From contig LR778114.1 in assembly GCA_902809825.1 (NCBI GenBank), positions 124,001 to 188,000 of the forward strand: 64,000 bases of DNA. Reading direction: 5' to 3'. The position numbers and the translations under genes were made by a program. Shown in pieces: positions 36,479 to 44,866 of the stretch. Position 1 is the first letter of the stretch. Each line of letters begins with the position of its first letter. The stretch is from Candidatus Hydrogenisulfobacillus filiaventi (GTDB lineage Bacteria > Bacillota > Sulfobacillia > Sulfobacillales > R501). The notes under the pieces are model-generated. The model searched no databases. It was not told where the DNA came from and saw only the letters and a list, made by a program, of their open reading frames with translations.

Positions 36479-37513
36479 TCAGACCGCCATCACCGCGCTG
36501 TAGGGGCAGCCGGGGTCCTCGGCCAGGACGTCCCCATGTACGGCGTAGGCGCGGGCCCGCGATCCGCCGCAGATGTCCCGGTAGGGGCAGGTGCCGCACT
36601 TGCCTTTGAGGGCATCGGGGTCGCGCAAGGACACGAACAGGGGCGACTCCCGGTAGATGGTGGACAGGGGGGTCCGGCGCACGTTGCCCCCGGACACGGG
36701 CAGGTATCCGCTGGGGTAGACCTCCCCGGTGTGGTCGATGAAGGCGAAGCCCTGCGCCTCCCGGACCGCGGGAGTGCGCGGCCGCGCCAGGCCGGGGATG
36801 GTTTCCAGCATCACCCGCCGGTACTGGGGGGCGGCCACCGCGGTTACCCGGTAAGGGGCGCTCTGGGCGTAGGTGGCCAACCAGGCCAGGGTGCGGTCCA
36901 TGGATTCCGGGCTTAAGGCGTCCTCCTGCCGGGCGCGGCCGGTGGGAACGACGAAGAACACCTCCCAGCTGGCCACCCCCAGGTCGCGGGCCAGGGCGCC
37001 CATCTCCGGCAGGGAGTCCACGGTATGCACGTCGACGGCGGTGTTCACCTGCAGGCCGAAGCCCCGTTCCTTGATGGCGCGGGCCACGGCCAGCGAGGCC
37101 AGGAACGTGCCCGGGACCCCGCGGAAGGTGTCGTGCACCGCCGGCGAGGGGCCGTCGATGCTGAGGGAGATGGTGCGGACCCCCACCTCCCGCCAGGCGT
37201 CGAGCACCGCCGGGGTCAGGTTGGGGGTGACGCTGGGGGCCACGGCGGTAGACAGCCCCCGCTGCACCGAGGCGCGCAGGATGTCCAGGAGGTCGTCCCG
37301 CTCGGTGGGGTCCCCGCCGGTGAAGATGAGCAGGGGATGGGGATCGAAGTGATCCCGGATGTCCTCCAGCACCTGCTCGATCTCGGCCAGCGTCAGCTCT
37401 GCCGGATTGCGGTGGCGGATGGCCTTGGCCCGGCAGTGCCGGCAATGGAGCTGGCAGGCGCGGGTCACCTCCCAGGTGATGACATGCGGCGCTTGACGTA
37501 CGTCCCAGGGCAT
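36479..37513 (-). CDS. Radical SAM / SPASM-type protein
   Basis: A 344-residue radical SAM enzyme. The 4Fe-4S/SAM site is Cys20, Cys24, Cys27 in [24 protein letters not shown] holds the GGDP SAM motif. A C-terminal auxiliary cluster is indicated by Cys306, Cys309, Cys315 and Cys336. The overall pattern resembles the heme-pathway/peptide-modifying family around AhbD and the PqqE-like SPASM proteins, more specifically the BA_1875-type group. ATG 37513 follows GGGAGGGGAGC. No precursor peptide gene is obvious next to it, so the substrate stays open. Confidence 0.85.
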   Translation of the reverse strand: MPWDVRQAPHVITWEVTRACQLHCRHCRAKAIRHRNPAELTLAEIEQVLEDIRDHFDPHPLLIFTGGDPTERDDLLDILRASVQRGLSTAVAPSVTPNLTPAVLDAWREVGVRTISLSIDGPSPAVHDTFRGVPGTFLASLAVARAIKERGFGLQVNTAVDVHTVDSLPEMGALARDLGVASWEVFFVVPTGRARQEDALSPESMDRTLAWLATYAQSAPYRVTAVAAPQYRRVMLETIPGLARPRTPAVREAQGFAFIDHTGEVYPSGYLPVSGGNVRRTPLSTIYRESPLFVSLRDPDALKGKCGTCPYRDICGGSRARAYAVHGDVLAEDPGCPYSAVMAV

Positions 37514-37740
37514 AAGCGTGCTCCCCTCCCGCCGGCACCAGGCCGGCCTTAGAATCCGATCCGGTCCGTCCTTCTGATCGTAAGGGCCTTTCCGCGGCGG
37601 CGGCCACGGCCATGCGGGCCTGGCGCACAGGGCCCGGGCGGCGCGGCGCGGGCGCCCGGGCGGGCGGGGCCGGATTTGAACCCGCCCGGCACGCCTTGCC
37701 GTACAATCGGAACAGAGGGCCGGGGAAGGGGGCGGGCCGG

Positions 37741-38205
37741 ATGGCCGCCTGGGTCTGGCTGGTGGTGGCGGCGGTGGCGTTCGGGGTGGAGATGAGCCGG
37801 CAGGACCTCTACGTGCTCTGGTTCGGCATCGGGGCCCTGGTGGCGGCCCTGTTCGCCCCCCATCTGCTGCTGGCGGGGGCGGTGTTCCTGGCGGTGGGCA
37901 GCGGGCTCCTGTGGGCGTTGCGCCCCCGCCTGGCCCGGCGGCTGCTGCCGCCCCGCCTGCCGGATCCGGTGGAGGCGCTGGTGGGACGGGAGGCGGTGGT
38001 CCTGCGCCCGGTGGGCGGGGAGGCCGACTTTTCGGGGGCGGTGGAGCTGGACGGACGCCGCTATGCTGCCCGTGCCCTGGATGAGCGGACGGCCCCCATT
38101 CCCGCCGGGACCGTGGTCACGGTCTACGCCATTGACGGCGTGCGTCTGGTGGTGCACCCCCTGCGTGCCCCGGCGCCGCCGGCCGGAGAGGAGCCGCTGG
38201 CATGA
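37741..38205 (+). CDS. NfeD-family membrane protein
   Basis: A 154-residue protein with two to three N-terminal helices (LVVAAVAFGVEMSRQDLYV, LWFGIGALVAALFAPHLLL) and a C-terminal OB-fold (VGREAVVLRPVGG, FSGAVELDGRRYAARAL, GTVVTVYAIDGVRLVV), the layout of short NfeD1b proteins. These act with SPFH proteins in membrane microdomains. Its TGA overlaps the ATG of the SPFH gene (ATGA), so the pair is translationally coupled. Confidence 0.9.
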   Translation: MAAWVWLVVAAVAFGVEMSRQDLYVLWFGIGALVAALFAPHLLLAGAVFLAVGSGLLWALRPRLARRLLPPRLPDPVEALVGREAVVLRPVGGEADFSGAVELDGRRYAARALDERTAPIPAGTVVTVYAIDGVRLVVHPLRAPAPPAGEEPLA

Positions 38206-39128
38206 TTGCAGCCATCGTGTTCGGGGTCCTGCTGCTGTTTATGGCCTACCTGGCCAAGCGCTCCCTGGTCATCGTCCACCAGGCCGAGGTGGCCATCGTG
38301 GAGCGCTTCGGCCGCTTTCACCGCGTGCTCACCAGCGGGCTCAACACCGTCATCCCGTTCACCGACAGCATCCGCACCCGCGTCGACCTGCGCGAGCAGT
38401 TCATCACCGTGCCCCCCCAGCCGGTCATCACCAAGGACAACGTCACCATCTCGGTGGACAACGTGCTCTACTATCAGGTGATGGACCCCCAGCGGGCGGT
38501 CTACGGGGTCAAGGACTTCCCGGCCGCTATTGAATACCTGGTGCAGACCACCCTGCGCTCCATCATCGGGGACATGACCCTGGACGAGACGCTCTCCAAC
38601 CGGGACGCCATCAACGCCCGCCTGCAGGAGAAGCTGGACCGCGAGACCAATGCCTGGGGGGTCAAGGTGCTGCGGATCGAGATCAAGCAGATCGACCCGC
38701 CCCAGGAGATTAAAACCGCGATGGAGAAGCAGATGCGGGCAGAGCGGGACAAGCGGGCCCAGATCACCCAGGCCGAGGCCCAGAAGCAGGCCCAGATCCT
38801 GGAGGCGGAGGGATACCAGATCGCCACCGTCAACCGGGCCGAGGCCGATCGCCAACGGCTGGTGCTGCAGGCCCGGGGGCAGGCGGAGGCATTGCTGGCC
38901 GTGCAGCGCGCCCAGGCCCAGGCGTTGGCCCTCCTGAAGGAGGCCGGCGCGGACGAGGCCGTGCTGACCCTGAAGGCGCTGGAGGCGCTGGCCCAGCTGG
39001 GTCAGGGGCCCGCCACCACCATCGTGGTGCCCTCCAACCTGGCGGAGATGGCGGGCACGCTGGGGGCGCTGGCGCGGGTGCTGGGCGGGGGCCGGGCCCC
39101 TGCCCCCGCGGAGCAGGCCGGGGCCTGA
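38202..39128 (+). CDS. SPFH/Band 7 stomatin-like protein
   Basis: A 308-residue stomatin/QmcA-like protein with one N-terminal membrane segment (AAIVFGVLLLFMAYLA), the SPFH domain (AEVAIVERFGRFHRVLTSGL, RVDLREQFITVPPQPVITKD), then a long Ala/Gln/Glu-rich coiled coil (RAQITQAEAQKQAQILEAEG) and a flexible tail. It forms oligomeric scaffolds on the cytoplasmic membrane with its NfeD partner encoded just upstream. Confidence 0.93.
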   Translation: MIAAIVFGVLLLFMAYLAKRSLVIVHQAEVAIVERFGRFHRVLTSGLNTVIPFTDSIRTRVDLREQFITVPPQPVITKDNVTISVDNVLYYQVMDPQRAVYGVKDFPAAIEYLVQTTLRSIIGDMTLDETLSNRDAINARLQEKLDRETNAWGVKVLRIEIKQIDPPQEIKTAMEKQMRAERDKRAQITQAEAQKQAQILEAEGYQIATVNRAEADRQRLVLQARGQAEALLAVQRAQAQALALLKEAGADEAVLTLKALEALAQLGQGPATTIVVPSNLAEMAGTLGALARVLGGGRAPAPAEQAGA

Positions 39129-39188
39129 AATCCGGGCGGGACCGGGGCCGGCTCCGGCCCGCCCCGTGGGACGGAAAGGGCGGATGAC

Positions 39189-40052
39189 ATGCGCTTGGCT
39201 AATGTGATATGGGAGGGCGGCTGCCGGCTGGCCCTGGGGGAGGAGGACGGGGCGTCCCTGCGCCTGGTCGACCCCGCCCGCTTTCCGGACACCGATGCCG
39301 TGCTGGCGGCGGGCGCGGGGGCGGAGGTGCTGCGGGCGGCGGCGGGCCCCCCGGTGCCGGCAGCGGAGGTGCGCTGGCTGCCGGCGGTACGCCGGCCGGG
39401 CAAGATCTTCTGCATCGGCCTCAACTACCGGCGCCACGCGGCCGAGACCGGCTCCCCGGTGCCGGCCAGCCCGGTAGTGTTCTCCAAGTTCCCCAACGCC
39501 CTCGCCGGCCACCGCCAGGTGGTGACCATCCCGGCCGCCACCCGGGCCCTCGACTATGAGGCGGAGCTGGTGGTGGTGATCGGGCGGCGGGTGCACCGGG
39601 TGCGGCCGGAGGAGGCGCTGGCGGCAGTGTGGGGCTACACCATCGGCAACGATCTGTCTGCGCGGGATCTGCAGTTCCGCACCGGGCAGTGGCTGCTGGG
39701 CAAGTCGGCCGACGGCTTCGCCCCCCTGGGGCCGTACCTGGTCAGCGCCGGGGAAGCCGGGGATCCCCAGGACCAGGAGATCCGGTTGTGGCTCAACGGT
39801 GAGGAGCGCCAGCACTCCAGCACCGCCGACATGATCTTCGGGTGTGCCGAACTGGTGGCCGCCCTGTCGGAGGTGTGGACCCTGGAGCCCGGCGACCTCA
39901 TCTTTACCGGCACCCCGGAAGGGGTTATCTGGGGCCGTCCCCCGGAGCAGCAGGTGTGGATCCGGCCCGGAGACGTCACCCGGATTGCCATCGGCCGCCT
40001 GGGGGTGCTGGAGACCACCTTTGCGGCCGAGGAGCCGGCGGGGGAGGGGTAG
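39189..40052 (+). CDS. Fumarylacetoacetate hydrolase family protein
   Basis: A 287-residue FAH-superfamily enzyme. It has the N-terminal cap (residues 1-70), then KIFCIGLNYRRHAAETG, the acidic metal ligands in DYEAELVVVIGRR, YTIGNDLSARDLQFRTGQW, KSADGFAPLGPYLV, and FTGTPEGVIWGR. Members are Mg-dependent hydrolases/isomerases/decarboxylases of dicarbonyl acids in aromatic degradation, or oxaloacetate-acting enzymes. ATG 39189 follows GGAAAGGGCGG. An MBL-fold hydrolase gene begins two bases after its stop codon. Confidence 0.9.
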   Translation: MRLANVIWEGGCRLALGEEDGASLRLVDPARFPDTDAVLAAGAGAEVLRAAAGPPVPAAEVRWLPAVRRPGKIFCIGLNYRRHAAETGSPVPASPVVFSKFPNALAGHRQVVTIPAATRALDYEAELVVVIGRRVHRVRPEEALAAVWGYTIGNDLSARDLQFRTGQWLLGKSADGFAPLGPYLVSAGEAGDPQDQEIRLWLNGEERQHSSTADMIFGCAELVAALSEVWTLEPGDLIFTGTPEGVIWGRPPEQQVWIRPGDVTRIAIGRLGVLETTFAAEEPAGEG

Positions 40053-40054
40053 GC

Positions 40055-40924
40055 ATGCCGGCCGGCTGGCAGGAGCTGACCCCGGGGGTGTGGGTTGCCG
40101 CCAGCGCCCTGTATGCCCTGCATTCGGTGCTCCTCCGGACCCGTAGCGGCTGGGTAGCGGTCGACCCCGGCTTCCTGCCGGAGGAAGTGGCGGCCCTGGC
40201 CCGGCAGGCCCGGGAGCGGGCGGGGGCGGAGCCCATCCTGACCGTGCTGACCCATTCCGACTTCGATCATCTGGCAGGGGTGGGCAGCCTGGGGGAGGCC
40301 CTGGCGGTTTCCAGCCACTGGGATGTCAGCAATGAGGCGGAATCCTGGGAAGAGCTAACACAATTCGATCAGAAATATTACCTGCAACGTCCGTGGGGGG
40401 AGCAGCCGCCCTCGCTGGCCGGCGCGCGCCGCTGGCGGAACGGGGACGCCGATCCGGAGGGGGTCTACGGCTTCTGGATGCCCGGCCACACCTGGGACAG
40501 CCTGGCGCTGGTGGTGCCGGCGCTGGGGCTGCTGGTGGCGGGCGATTACCTGTCCGAGCGGGAATTCCCGCTGGTGACGGCCTCCTGGACGGCCTACGGC
40601 CGCAGCCTGGACCGGTTCGCGGCCGTCATCGACACCTTCGACCTCCAGTGGCTGGTGCCGGGCCACGGGCAGCCCGCGCGCGGACGGGCGGCCCTCCGGG
40701 AGCGGGTGGCCTGGGCCCGCGACTACTGGGAACGGGTCACCGCCCTGGCGGAAGCGGCGGTGACCGCGGGGCGGCCCTGGCAGGCGCTGGCTGCGGAAGC
40801 GGTCCCCTTCGGCGGCCGCCCGCTGCCGGCCGCCCTGACCGAGGAGCACCGGGCCAACCTGCGCCGGGCCTGGGAGGCCCGCCGCTGGGGGGACCCCCCA
40901 GGGCCGGACCCCCAAGAAGTGTGA
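40055..40924 (+). CDS. Metallo-beta-lactamase-fold hydrolase
   Basis: A 289-residue MBL-fold protein. The zinc motif appears as LTHSDFDHLAG (HxxxDH, with Ser-Asp-Phe between the first His and Asp), MPGHTWDSLAL supplies the third His, LLVAGDYLSE the bridging Asp and LVPGHGQPARG the last His. The family covers glyoxalase II-like, lactonase and sulfur enzymes, and the substrate is not clear. ATG 40055 has GGGGGAGGGG before it. It is probably cotranscribed with the FAH-family gene. Confidence 0.85.
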   Translation: MPAGWQELTPGVWVAASALYALHSVLLRTRSGWVAVDPGFLPEEVAALARQARERAGAEPILTVLTHSDFDHLAGVGSLGEALAVSSHWDVSNEAESWEELTQFDQKYYLQRPWGEQPPSLAGARRWRNGDADPEGVYGFWMPGHTWDSLALVVPALGLLVAGDYLSEREFPLVTASWTAYGRSLDRFAAVIDTFDLQWLVPGHGQPARGRAALRERVAWARDYWERVTALAEAAVTAGRPWQALAAEAVPFGGRPLPAALTEEHRANLRRAWEARRWGDPPGPDPQEV

Positions 40925-41361
40925 CAATTCCGGGAGATGTTACTACTCTATCCGACTAGATCCTGACACAGGGCTCTGTTATAGTGCGCTTAGGGACCAT
41001 CCCCAATAACTACCTGGTTCTGGCCTCCAGATAGCGTTAAGCCACGACGTTCGTCCATCCACCAGACCCTGCTGGCACCACCGTTTGCGGAGGATACTGA
41101 GGGCAAGGGGACAAACAGGCACTGGTTTCCCCGGGGTCGCCGGTGGGAATGCCGGCTGCAGGATGGAAGCGGGATACGGAGTCCCGCGGGGGTTGCGCAC
41201 AGGCGGGCGCGACCGGGCGTTCCGGCACCGCGATCTTGGCCTCCTTGAATCGGGAGCCCCTGAGGCAGACGGAAGATGAGCCCGTTCGAGGGCACGAGGC
41301 AAACAGCCGCATGAAAACGGGTTCGGACGGGGAACACCAGCGAAGAGGGGGAGCGGTACGG
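40925..41361 (+). other. Leader region of nucleotidyltransferase copy 2; possible ribozyme or intron remnant
   Basis: These 437 bases hold no convincing gene. TATAGT at 40980-40985 is followed by GTGCG (40984-40988), the 5' consensus of group II introns, but I see no domain V or reverse transcriptase downstream. A stem GAGCCCGTT (41278-41286) with AACGGGTTC (41316-41324, one G-U pair) lies some 40 bases before the ATG, comparable to the stem before copy 1. GCGGGA/TCCCGC forms another hairpin near 41170. The last bases before the ATG, gggggagcggtacgg, resemble those before copy 1. No clear origin is proven. Confidence 0.35.
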
Positions 41362-42319
41362 ATGCGCGCAATCATCCTGGCGGGGGGCCGTGGCCAACGG
41401 CTAATGCCGTTAACGGACGGGCGGCCGAAGCCCCTGGTGCCGTTTCTGGACCGGCCGATTCTGGACTACACCCTGGCGCAGCTGGGCGCGGCGGGGTTCA
41501 CGGATGTGGTGATCACCCTGGGGTACGAGGGGGCGCGCATCCGGGCCCACGTGGGGACGGCAGCCGCTGGGGGGTCCGGGTTGGCTACAGCCAGGAGGAG
41601 ACGGCGCTGGGCACGGCGGGAGCGGTGCGGCTGGCGCTGGCGCGGTTTCCGGCGCGGGAGCCGGTGCTGATCGTCAGCGGGGACGGGCTGACGGACTTTG
41701 ATCTGGCGGGATTTTACCGGCGGATGCGGGCGGCCCGGGCGGAGGCGGGGCTACTGGTGGCGGCGGTGGCGGACCCGCGGGCGTACGGGGTGGTGGAGCT
41801 GGCGGGGGACGGCCAGGTGGTGGGATTTGTGGAGAAGCCGGCGTGGCTGATGGAAGGGGCGGTGGTGAACACCGGCATCTACTACCTGGAGCCGGGGCTG
41901 CTGGCGGGGGTGCCGGTGGGGGTGCCGGTGGACTTTGGGCACGAGCTGTTTCCGCAGTGGATTGCGGAAGGGCGGCGGGTGCGCGGGGAAGCCGGGCGGG
42001 GGTACTGGTGCGATGTCGGGACGGTAGAGCAGTACCGGGCGGCGCACGAGGCGGCGCTGGACGGGCGGGTGCGGCTGCCGTGGCCGGTGGCGGTGACGGT
42101 GGGGCCGCGGGGCCAGGGGCCGGTGTATCTGGGGCCGGGGGCGGTCGTGGAGCCGACGGCGGCGGTGGGGCCGTACGCGGTGATAGGGGCCGGGGTGCGA
42201 GTGATGCCGTGGGCACGGGTGGAGCGGTCGATTGTGGGGCGGGCGGCGGTGATTGGGGCGCACAGCCAGCTGAAGGGGGCGGTGGTGGCCGAGGAGGCCC
42301 GGCTGGACAGCTACGCCAC
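41362..42319 (+). repeat. 958-bp near-identical direct repeat, copy B
   Basis: This is the partner of 1578-2535. The two lengths are equal because each copy has one base that the other lacks. Identity begins at the ATG and ends in the beta-helix codons. Confidence 0.9.
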
Positions 42320-42473
42320 GGTGGAGGAGAACGTGGTGGTCGGCCGGCGGGCGCACCTGGGCTACAGTGCCCACGTCTTCCCGGGCACCCGCATCGGGGT
42401 CGGGGAGGCGGTGGCTCCCGGCAGCCAGCTCTACCAGCACCAGGGCAAGGCCAACTTCCGGCAGACCGTCTAG
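41362..42473 (+). pseudogene. Sugar-phosphate nucleotidyltransferase copy 2, one frameshift
   Basis: The same enzyme as at 1578: N-terminal nucleotidyltransferase domain and C-terminal hexapeptide beta-helix. Here the break is early: the G-run at 41553-41556 has four G where copy 1 has five, so the frame is lost after IRAHVG (about residue 64) and resumes in the reading frame used from 41625 to the stop at 42473. Adding one base gives a 370-residue protein. The second site is intact here (GGTGGGGCCGCGG). Bases 41362-42319 are the direct repeat; the last 51 codons (AHLGYSAHVFPGTRIGVGEA) are only similar to copy 1. It has no glycan genes downstream, so it may be a paralogue used elsewhere or a recent duplication. 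Confidence 0.8.
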
Positions 42474-42495
42474 ACCCATCCGGTTCCGGCAGGCG

Positions 42496-42513
42496 GCGGG
42501 GGATCGCCCCCGC
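42496..42513. terminator. Bidirectional hairpin between convergent genes
   Basis: GCGGGGG (42496-42502) pairs with CCCCCGC (42507-42513) around ATCG, followed by a short T-run a few bases on. It separates nucleotidyltransferase copy 2 from the convergent flavoprotein gene. Confidence 0.6.
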
Positions 42514-42542
42514 TGTTGCGTTTTGCGGCAGGCGCTACGGCC

Positions 42543-43898
42543 TTACCGGCGTGCGGCCAGCCAGGCCTGCGCCGCCAGCTGGACCGGGTCCCAGGGGCTG
42601 GAGAGGGGCGGGGTGTAGGCGAGGTCGAGGTCGAGGAGGTCCCCTACCGTGGCCTCCATGGTCAGCGCGGCGGCCAGGATGTCCAGACGGGTAGCCACCC
42701 CGCCGCGGAGACCGCCCAGCAGCTGGGCCCCCAGTAGGCGACCGCGGTCGCGATCGGCGATGAGGCGCACGGTAAGGGGCTCGGCGCCGGGATAGTAGGC
42801 CTTATGGTCGGGAACGGTGACCGACACGCTCAGGACCGACCAGCCTTCGGCGGCGGCCTCGGTGCTGTTGAGGCCGGTGCGCCCGGCCACGCGTCCGAAG
42901 ACCTGCAGCACCTGGGTGCCCAGGGATCCGGCAAAACGGGCGCTGCCCCCGGCCGCGTTAATGCCGGCCACCCGCCCCTGCTTGTGGGCGGTGGTGCCCA
43001 GCGGCAGGTACACGGCCCGCTGCAGCAAGCGGTGCCAGGTTTCGACGCAGTCGCCGGCGGCATAGACGTCGGGCAGCCCGGTGGCCATGGCGGCGTCCAC
43101 GCGGATGGCCCCGCGCACGCCCGCCTGGGCGCCGGCGGTGACGGCCAGCGTGGACCGGGGCCGCACCCCAGCCGCGATCAGGGCCAGGTCGGCCTTGCGG
43201 GCCTGCCCGTCCGAGGTCTGGGCCACCAGGCCGCCGGGACCCTCCTCCAGGCGCTCCAGGGCGGTAGCGGTCACCACCGTGACCCCGGCCGAGCGCAGCA
43301 GCGCTTCTAGCTCTCGCGCCAGGGGCGCGTCCAGTCCCGGCAGGACGGTCGGGGCTTGCTCGATCAGGGTGACGGCCAGGCCGCGACGCCGGAAGGCCTC
43401 GGTCATCTCCAGCCCGATATAGCCGGCCCCCACCACCAGCGCATGCACCGGCTTCCGGTCCGCCAGAAAGGTAGCCAGTCGCAGCCCGTCACCCATGTCG
43501 TGCAGGAAGAACACCTGTTCCCGCTCCGTCAGGCCGGGCACGGGTGGCGGCACCGCCTCCGCCCCGGTGGCCACTACCAGGCGGTCGTAGGTGAGGCGCC
43601 GGTCATGGCCGTCCGCCTCCCGCACTTCCACCGCGTGCGCGGCCGGGTCCAGGCGCAGGGCGCGGGTCTCCAACCGGAGGGTGATGCCTGCCGCCGTAAT
43701 CTCCTCCGGGGTGCGGTGGGCCAGCTGGTGCCAGTCCGCCACCTCCCCGCCCAGATAGAAGGGGAGGCCGCACACGCTGAAATTGGGGTAGGCGTCGGCG
43801 GTGATGAGGGTGACCGCGGACCCGGGGTCTTGCTCGCGGGCCGCCAGCGCGGCGCTGATGCCGGCGTCGCTGCCGCCGATGACGAGGATGCGGGGCAT
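42543..43898 (-). CDS. CoA-disulfide reductase / NADH oxidase-like flavoprotein
   Basis: A 451-residue flavoprotein and paralogue of the gene at 1-932. It has the FAD motif LVIGGSDAGISAALAA (residues 5-20), the redox cysteine Cys43 in NFSVCGLPFY, NAD motif ALVVGAGYIGLEMTEAF, VYAAGDCVETWHRLL, and the C-terminal dimerisation domain ending LAAQAWLAARR. Single-cysteine members reduce CoA disulfide, persulfides or O2 with NAD(P)H. ATG 43898 follows CCCAGGAGG; in-frame sequence further upstream has no start with a site. Divergent from the OsmC-like gene, it may share thiol or peroxide stress control. Confidence 0.88.
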   Translation of the reverse strand: MPRILVIGGSDAGISAALAAREQDPGSAVTLITADAYPNFSVCGLPFYLGGEVADWHQLAHRTPEEITAAGITLRLETRALRLDPAAHAVEVREADGHDRRLTYDRLVVATGAEAVPPPVPGLTEREQVFFLHDMGDGLRLATFLADRKPVHALVVGAGYIGLEMTEAFRRRGLAVTLIEQAPTVLPGLDAPLARELEALLRSAGVTVVTATALERLEEGPGGLVAQTSDGQARKADLALIAAGVRPRSTLAVTAGAQAGVRGAIRVDAAMATGLPDVYAAGDCVETWHRLLQRAVYLPLGTTAHKQGRVAGINAAGGSARFAGSLGTQVLQVFGRVAGRTGLNSTEAAAEGWSVLSVSVTVPDHKAYYPGAEPLTVRLIADRDRGRLLGAQLLGGLRGGVATRLDILAAALTMEATVGDLLDLDLAYTPPLSSPWDPVQLAAQAWLAARR

Positions 43899-43934
43899 CG
43901 GGAATCCTCCTGGGACCGCCAAGCGGCGCCTCAA

Positions 43935-43943
43935 TGCTACAAT
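43935..43943 (+). promoter_or_regulatory. Extended -10 promoter of the OsmC-like gene
   Basis: TGCTACAAT is an extended -10 (TGn plus TACAAT) about 97 bases before the OsmC-like ATG at 44040. No good -35 is seen, which is usual for this promoter type. Confidence 0.45.
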
Positions 43944-44039
43944 GGCGGTCGATATGTCGAGGTGAGTGTAACGGGGGGCGATTAAGGTTCGGTTGCGCCC
44001 CGATGAAGATTGCGTGAAGCCGGACGGGAGGCGGTCAGG

Positions 44040-44456
44040 ATGCAGCGCTATACGGTGACCGTGGAGCGCAGGGATGCCCGGCATGCCGAGGCGGCGGTGC
44101 GGGCGTTCCGGCTGACGCTGGGGGCCCGTCGGGCGGACCTCGAGGCCGGGTTCAACCCGGTGGAGACCCTGCTGGCGGCCTTGGGGGACTGCCTCCTGAC
44201 CAGCCTGGACTTGGTGGCGGGGCTCTCCCGCATTCCCCTGGACGCCGTCCGCATCGAGGTGAGCGGGGAGCGGCAGGATCGGCCGCCTACCCTGACGGCG
44301 GTGCGTTACCGGCTCTTCGCCCGCACCCCTGTGCCGGCGGAGCGGTTCGGCCGGCTGGTGGCGCTGGCGGAGCGCAACAGCACGGTGTTTCAGACCTTGT
44401 CCCGCGCCGTGCCGGTGACGGGGGAGTGGGCGTGCCGGGATCCGGGGACGGGATAG
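44040..44456 (+). CDS. OsmC-family protein lacking the second catalytic cysteine
   Basis: A 138-residue OsmC/Ohr-fold protein. The FNPVETLLAALGDCLL helix carries Cys51, matching the first peroxidatic Cys of the family. The second helix, normally centred on a Cys-Pro (CPV...TL), reads AERNSTVFQTLSRAV, so the resolving cysteine is absent. It may be a thiol-binding or non-peroxidase YhfA-like member. ATG 44040 has GGGAGGCGG upstream. Confidence 0.85.
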   Translation: MQRYTVTVERRDARHAEAAVRAFRLTLGARRADLEAGFNPVETLLAALGDCLLTSLDLVAGLSRIPLDAVRIEVSGERQDRPPTLTAVRYRLFARTPVPAERFGRLVALAERNSTVFQTLSRAVPVTGEWACRDPGTG

Positions 44457-44470
44457 GGCGGCGGGGGAAA

Positions 44471-44566
44471 CCGTGACCCCTGGGGCGCCGCCGTGGTCAC
44501 GGCAGGTCATCCGGGCGGGGGTATCCATGTGGCCGGCCGGCGGCACAGAGTTGCCCCGCCGGCCGG
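44471..44566 (+). terminator. Two hairpins downstream of the OsmC-like gene
   Basis: CCGTGACC (44471-44478) pairs with GGTCACGG (44495-44502), and CCGGCCGGCGG (44533-44543) pairs perfectly with CCGCCGGCCGG (44556-44566). They lie between the OsmC-like stop and the RNA promoter at 44660 and probably insulate the two units. Confidence 0.5.
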
Positions 44567-44659
44567 GTCAAAGGCCAGCCCGGGCCGTTTCCGCGGGGCG
44601 AGCCGGGCGGTCCGAATTCCGAAATGTTTGAAACTGAAGGGATCCATTTCCGGAGACGG

Positions 44660-44668
44660 TGCTATAAT
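44660..44668 (+). promoter_or_regulatory. Extended -10 promoter of the candidate RNA
   Basis: TGCTATAAT is a perfect extended -10. With six bases spacing it predicts a start at G44675, which is exactly the first base of the first stem of the RNA. The upstream sequence holds no good -35. Confidence 0.75.
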
Positions 44669-44674
44669 GAAGGT

Positions 44675-44857
44675 GCCAGGAGGAAGACCACCGAAGAGGT
44701 GGGGCCCCTGGTATCAATCCGGACAGTGTGTCCGGCGATCTGGTGAGTCGCCTGAGAACGAGTGCCGATCGGCCGCCAGATCAGTTCTAACGAGAATAAC
44801 GAGAGCGCCACCAGCCTCCAGGGCGGAAGGAGCGAGGCCGGTGGCGCATCGCTTTTT
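44675..44857 (+). ncRNA. Candidate stand-alone structured RNA, about 183 nt
   Basis: The transcript would start with GCCAGG, which pairs with CCTGGT (about 44707-44712). An inner hairpin CCACC-GAAGA-GGTGG follows, then CCGGACA-GTG-TGTCCGG, then a 9-bp stem GATCTGGTG (44737-44745) with CGCCAGATC (44774-44782). AGAAC (44755-44759), inside that stem's loop, can pair with GTTCT (44784-44788) outside it, a possible pseudoknot. A terminator hairpin GCGCCACC (44805-44812)/GGTGGCGC (44840-44847) is followed by five T. No start codon with a site or downstream plus-strand gene follows (the next gene is convergent), so a trans-acting RNA is likelier than a riboswitch. It does not match tmRNA, RNase P, SRP or T-box as I know them; 6S is not excluded. 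Confidence 0.5.
44805..44857 (+). terminator. Terminator of the candidate RNA
   Basis: An 8-bp perfect stem, GCGCCACC/GGTGGCGC, extended inward by GCCT/AGGC across one mismatch, precedes ATCGC and five T (44853-44857). It also lies close to the end of the convergent 44867 gene. Confidence 0.6.
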
Positions 44858-44866
44858 GCGCGGCGG

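Noticed and set aside
40984-42473. Complete group II intron
   Set aside because: GTGCG alone is weak evidence, and neither domain V nor a reverse transcriptase is present, so only a remnant is considered.
44805-44850. SRP RNA helix-8-like sequence (CAGGGCGGAAGGAGC)
   Set aside because: The symmetric loop motif and position within the RNA do not fit; it lies in the terminator stem of the candidate RNA.
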